A stretch of 64,000 nucleotides of DNA, from assembly GCA_013350335.1 (NCBI GenBank), contig CM023534.1:19115302-19179301 (forward strand), written 5' to 3'. The translations under genes and the position numbers were made by a program. Source of the stretch: Chimonanthus salicifolius. Taxonomy: Eukaryota; Streptophyta; Magnoliopsida; Laurales; Calycanthaceae. The notes beneath the pieces were generated by a model. It was not told the origin of the DNA and searched no databases. It saw only the letters and a program-made list of their open reading frames with translations. Below, piece by piece: positions 60,411 to 64,000 of this stretch; within the stretch, counting starts at the first letter, position 1, and the number at the start of each line of letters is the position of its first letter.

Positions 60411-61156
60411 AAAAAAGTGAAAAATATTAAAGGAAAAATATCCCGCTCATATTATGAAGACCTCTAAACTTTCCTTATAAAAGTGTTAATTTTTAAAGTC
60501 TTTTATCCCTTCTTTGATATGACCCGGTCCTAAGCCATGTTTCGTCCTACTAGAAAATCTTATTGATCCTAAGTCTAAATAAGGTATTTCATGTAGAGAA
60601 TAGATGAAGAAAAATAATGGTGTTTAACTCAATGTTCTTAGGAAAGTGGCATCTATTCATGAAATCAATTATTTTCTTCATCTATGCCATTTTTGTTTAA
60701 TACATATGTGAGAATTTGGATTTGAATACATAAACTCTGCTTACATATACCTTAAGAGAAAATAAACCCACCTTTGAGCGTTAGTCTTTCTGAGAGATAT
60801 AGCTGGTGAGGTTTGAAGTCAAAGTGCATTTTTCAATGGTGGTCATAAAACTTATGTCAATTTGGAAAAAAAATACTGTCTTAATATTAGCTATCACACA
60901 CAACACTCCGAGTATAAGTCTTGTAAAATGAATTTTAGAGTTGTATAATATTTAGATTTTTGTCTTTGTGTTTTTGCTGAAAAATTCAATGTTTGTAAGT
61001 ATCATCACTAGAAGCCCTCACGCGACTACAACTCATCCACTAGTGGTGAGCTAAGGGTTTAAAGGCTTATTGCATATGCTAAATGCAATCGAGAGTACCA
61101 GCGAAAGTGGTGTCATTTAGGATTTTTGATTAGTTTTGCTCAAGGACTAACAAAAT

Positions 61157-61173
61157 CTAAGTTTGGGGGTATT
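61157..61173 (+). other. Polypurine tract before the 3' LTR
   Basis: CTAAGTTTGGGGGTATT directly precedes TGATGAACACCG, as required for plus-strand priming. It sets the LTR start. Confidence 0.7.
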
Positions 61174-61841
61174 TGATGAACACCGTAAAACTACTATTTT
61201 ACCCTTTAAATATTAGATTAATTAATTTTTATTTTGTAAATATTATATATGTTTAATATGTTTTTGAGTTTTGCAGAATATTCTGAAAAACACAAGAAAT
61301 TGGAATAAAAATTGGAGAAAATGGGCCACAATATCAAATTTGGAAACCAAGGATGGTAGTAGCAGGTTCATGTAGCAGCTAGCATGAGTTTCCAAAGAAC
61401 CCATCAAACAAGTGACAGTCACTATTCATGCATCACAATCCTACAGTCCAGCTATGCAGAGAAATTTAGATGAAGAGGAAAAGAATGCTGGAATGAAATA
61501 AATATAAGCAAGACTGGCAATCAGCCAGTTTGTAGACGTGTGGACACACCAGAGCCGCTGTCCAGATTAGAGGACCGCTCTATTCATACATCTAAAGGTT
61601 TTCCCAGTGCCAAACACGATCTTTACAGATCAAAGAGAGGGCAACAGATCTCACCACCGACAGTCCCAAATCCAAACATCTCCCCCTAGCCAGACCTCTC
61701 TTGGTTTAGGCAACAACCAGCATTTTGTTTCTTGCGCCCAGTTCAGTAAAGTTACAATTTTTATTTCCATATATATATTTTGTTGATTTCCCTTGGGTAC
61801 GACCTCGCACTCATTCACTACACTGTTAAATTTAAAACACA
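61174..61841 (+). mobile_element. Right LTR of the Athila-type element, internally deleted
   Basis: 668 bp from TGATGAACACCG to AAAACACA. It aligns with 45,998-46,576 and then jumps, near 61,750, to 48,130-48,237, so about 1.55 kb including the TATA box is missing. Short GTA/GTT similarity at the jump suggests microhomology deletion. It abuts transposase coding sequence at 61,842. Confidence 0.75.
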
Positions 61842-62492
61842 AAATTTGCCATTGCAGCAAACAACTATAATAATTCTCTCATTGTCCTTCTTGCGTAATT
61901 GCTTCGTAGCAAGTGAATGATCTATTTCCAACCAATAAAATTTCCCTGCTTCATCCATATGTAGATATTCTTCCAATGAAATTGGTCTAGTTTAACTCGT
62001 ACTCCCGGTAAAGCATTATCAATTTTCTCCATGAAAACTGAACCACTTTCACCAAACCATCGGTAAGACTTGATTCCATGTCTTGCCTTGAAACGATCTA
62101 GCCAACCATTGGAGAAGTTAAATTCTGGATTAGTTTCACCATACATTTTCTGCAAAAACTCTTTTGCTTTGGTCTGGATCATTTCTTCAGTCATATTCAC
62201 TCTCTTGATATTGAAGAAACCACTCATACAATGTTTTTTCTAACTCTGGGTATTTTGATGATTTGTGCCTCTTAACATTGTTATTTTTCATCTCATCTGA
62301 CAAATATTCTGCTGACTTTTTAAGAGTGTTTGATATTGTTGATTGGGTGATAGACACATGAAACTTTTGTTGAACCTATTGTTGCAAATCTTTTTTACTA
62401 GAAGAGGCATGTTCCTTTTTGTACTCACACAATGTTCTCCTCATCTCGTCTATCAATGTAGACTTTTTTACTCCTTTCAAATGAGATACCAT
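61842..62492 (-). pseudogene. Pogo/Tigger-like transposase, N-terminal part
   Basis: The start codon is at 62,492-62,490 (MVSHLKGVKKSTLIDEMR). It encodes a CENP-B-type N-terminal helix-turn-helix (KKDLQQ-stop-VQQKF, SITQSTISNTLKKS), then after a frameshift near 62,200 the Tc5-type DNA-binding segment (MIQTKAKEFLQKMYG, FNFSNGWLDRFKARHGIKSY), a stop at 61,922-61,924 with a frameshift, and LEIDHSLATKQLRKKDNERI, IIIVVCCN, ending at 61,842. The catalytic DDE core that should follow is absent: the text resumes only in the C-terminal part at 45,388. It is dead as a gene. Confidence 0.75.
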
Positions 62493-63109
62493 GGAGGACA
62501 AGATCTGGAATTGTAAAGATTTGGAGTCTAAGAGTCTAAAACTAATGACTATTTATAGAGTTTATCTTTTATGTACTTGAAACATCTTTATCTTCTACTT
62601 GAAACTTCTTATTTTCTAAGACATTAAATTTTGACAACGCATCTCTTTTTTTTAGGAGTCTGTCTATCTTCTACAATTAATAACCATCTTTATCTTGATC
62701 AAAATCCAATTTCAATTCTAGCTTCAATTTTATTTTATATCTCGCTTTGCCTTTTCTGGTTTTTCATGGAACTATGTTTTGTTGCTCGGATTAGATTTGT
62801 CATCTAGAAATGTTTGATATTTGGAGTATCATTCGAGTGTAATCACTTGTTATCAAGGACCGTATTACCTTAGTTTGTTGTGGCGCCATCCCATTTAACA
62901 TCATTGTTGATAGTTGGAGTAATTAATTCATTTTTTAATTTAAAAATTTTAAGTTAAGACTTTCAAACATTCAAATAATCCCGTCACATGAGATCCAAGT
63001 GGCCCCACATTGGGGTGCATGGGAGAATATATATCTTTCTTGAGAACAAAGAAAAAAGTTATCAAACTTTAAAGAGTTTAAAAAACATGTCCATAAATTA
63101 AAGATAATC
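62493..63109. other. 5' flank of the pogo-like transposon and spacer
   Basis: AT-rich. I did not find the partner of the terminal repeat AGTAAAACCTCGAT, so this end of the DNA transposon is lost or too diverged. No gene. Confidence 0.5.
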
Positions 63110-63117
63110 TTTTACAT

Positions 63118-63465
63118 TAGGGTTGAAACTTGGGTCGAGATTTAATTCGACTCACATGACCCAATCCGAGAAATCAATGGGTTTTTGTTATGTATCTGTA
63201 TATCTCAAGTCGAGTTGGGTTAGAAAAAAAAGCATGAAATTTGAGTTGAATCGGGTTGAGAAATTTAAAATCAATCCGATCCTGTCTGACTGCACTAAGT
63301 TTTAAAATAACACTTTGATTGAGTCGGATCAGAAATTCGAGTCAACTTAGATTGATTAAATCGGATCAGCAATTTGGATTGAGTTGAATCAGGTTCAATA
63401 AATTTTGACATGATTGAGTTGGATTCATAGAAATATGACGTGACCCCACCTGAGTTTCAGTACTA
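63118..63465. mobile_element. hAT-type MITE, 348 bp, GGGTCGG-rich family
   Basis: Left end TAGGGTTGAAA, right end TTTCAGTACTA. The flanking 8-mers TTTTACAT (63,110-63,117) and TTTTAGAT (63,466-63,473) agree at 7 of 8. The body has words such as TTGGGTCGAG and TGAGTTGGATT. Same family and length as 32,912-33,260. Confidence 0.75.
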
Positions 63466-63473
63466 TTTTAGAT

Positions 63474-64000
63474 ATTTAAAGATAGTTTATAATAAACAAG
63501 TAAAGAGGATACACGTATCTCAAATGATAAGTTAAGTATTCTAGAAGAACTAAATATCTTATTCATAAAAAAAAAAAATTATAATAAACCTCTTTTGCAA
63601 TACCCACGCGAGCCCCACTTGACATGCGCATGGAGTCTTGAAGGAAAACCAACCCGTGAGTGGGTAATCATTTGAAAAGAAAGTGTGAGAAAGGGACAGA
63701 GAGGCCCACCTCTATTGTTAGGTGGAGCTGGGAAAAATAAAAAAATTATTTTTCTCATACGACACAGCTTGACACAGACGCATACCAAAGTACACTATAT
63801 GGCATTGCTATTTGACAAAAATATCAAAGTATAAATAACATTAAAACTCCAACCAAACCAATGTAAATCAAATTAGGAATAGGTAGCTACAAATAAATAG
63901 TGTTGTCAAATGTTGTGACTTGACACAGCTCCAACCATTTGATTATTTATTTGATTGAAAATTCAAAATTGTACGGGGTGCAGGAGATTTGGTTGTGACG
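63474..64000. other. Spacer to the end of the window
   Basis: AT-rich with no recognisable gene or repeat. Confidence 0.5.

Larger units (their letters stand above)
45389..61841 (+). mobile_element. Athila/Tat-type Ty3/gypsy element with nested insertions
   Basis: Order: a 609-bp piece of 3' internal region (45,389-45,997), LTR (45,998-48,237), primer-binding site, leader interrupted by a solo LTR (49,023-52,222), gag interrupted by a TRIM (53,032-53,589), protease, reverse transcriptase, RNase H, integrase, a 3' region with an extra open frame, then polypurine tract and a deleted 3' LTR (61,174-61,841). Domain order PR-RT-RH-IN is that of Ty3/gypsy. The primer-binding site resembling tRNA-Asp and the protein text place it in the Athila/Tat branch. 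Many stops and frameshifts make it non-autonomous. No target duplication is found, as expected if the left side was lost. Confidence 0.85.

Noticed and set aside
61651..61860. Minus-strand 69-codon frame across the LTR/transposase border
   Set aside because: It spans two unrelated elements and cannot be a real gene.

Overview
The window is nuclear DNA of a flowering plant: AT-rich, with one intron-containing plant-specific transcription factor gene and otherwise transposable elements and decayed spacer. Nothing in the sequence fixes the species. No rRNA or tRNA gene, CRISPR array or bacterial-type operon was seen. Layout: (1) 1-1240, a complex inverted-repeat element and the end of a Stowaway-like MITE. 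(2) 1243-4490, spacer with SINE-like copies and a direct-repeat cassette. (3) 4510-6990, minus strand, a three-exon NAC transcription factor gene (336 residues, apparently intact) with TATA box, a palindromic bZIP-type site and a poly(A) signal; it is the only host gene I can support. (4) 7-18 kb, spacer with SINE-like copies and short tandem repeats. (5) 18.2-27 kb, a nested cluster of one Ty1/copia family (SIRE/Maximus-like gag): a solo LTR inside a hAT-type MITE, a 5' LTR with primer-binding site and broken gag, and a second solo LTR inside an inverted LTR fragment. (6) 28-35.7 kb, small non-autonomous elements: hAT-type MITEs with 8-bp target duplications, a hairpin array, SINE-like copies and a LINE 3' end. 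(7) 35,892-39,921, a complete minus-strand non-autonomous LTR element with two LTRs, a primer-binding site, a gag remnant and perfect 5-bp target duplications. (8) 41.1-43.1 kb, another MITE and an LTR fragment. (9) 44.7-62.5 kb, a pogo/Tigger-like DNA transposon split by a roughly 16-kb Athila/Tat-type Ty3/gypsy element, which itself carries a 3.2-kb solo LTR in its leader and a 558-bp TRIM in its gag. (10) 62.5-64 kb, spacer with one more hAT-type MITE. Insertion order can be read directly from target-site duplications. At 45-62 kb it is pogo-like transposon, then Athila-type element, then the solo LTR and the TRIM inside it. At 18-20 kb a MITE received an LTR element now reduced to a solo LTR. 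At 33.7 kb a SINE-like repeat received a MITE. All retrotransposon coding regions are broken by stops and frameshifts, so present mobility would need proteins from elsewhere. The least explained item is an ATG-less 125-codon open frame with a basic patch and a cysteine cluster, lying between the Athila-type integrase and the 3' LTR (59,160-59,534). Also notable are unrelated repeat families that each carry arrays of short self-complementary motifs. Coordinates of decayed elements are my own alignments by eye and should be treated as approximate by a few bases unless a target duplication is quoted.
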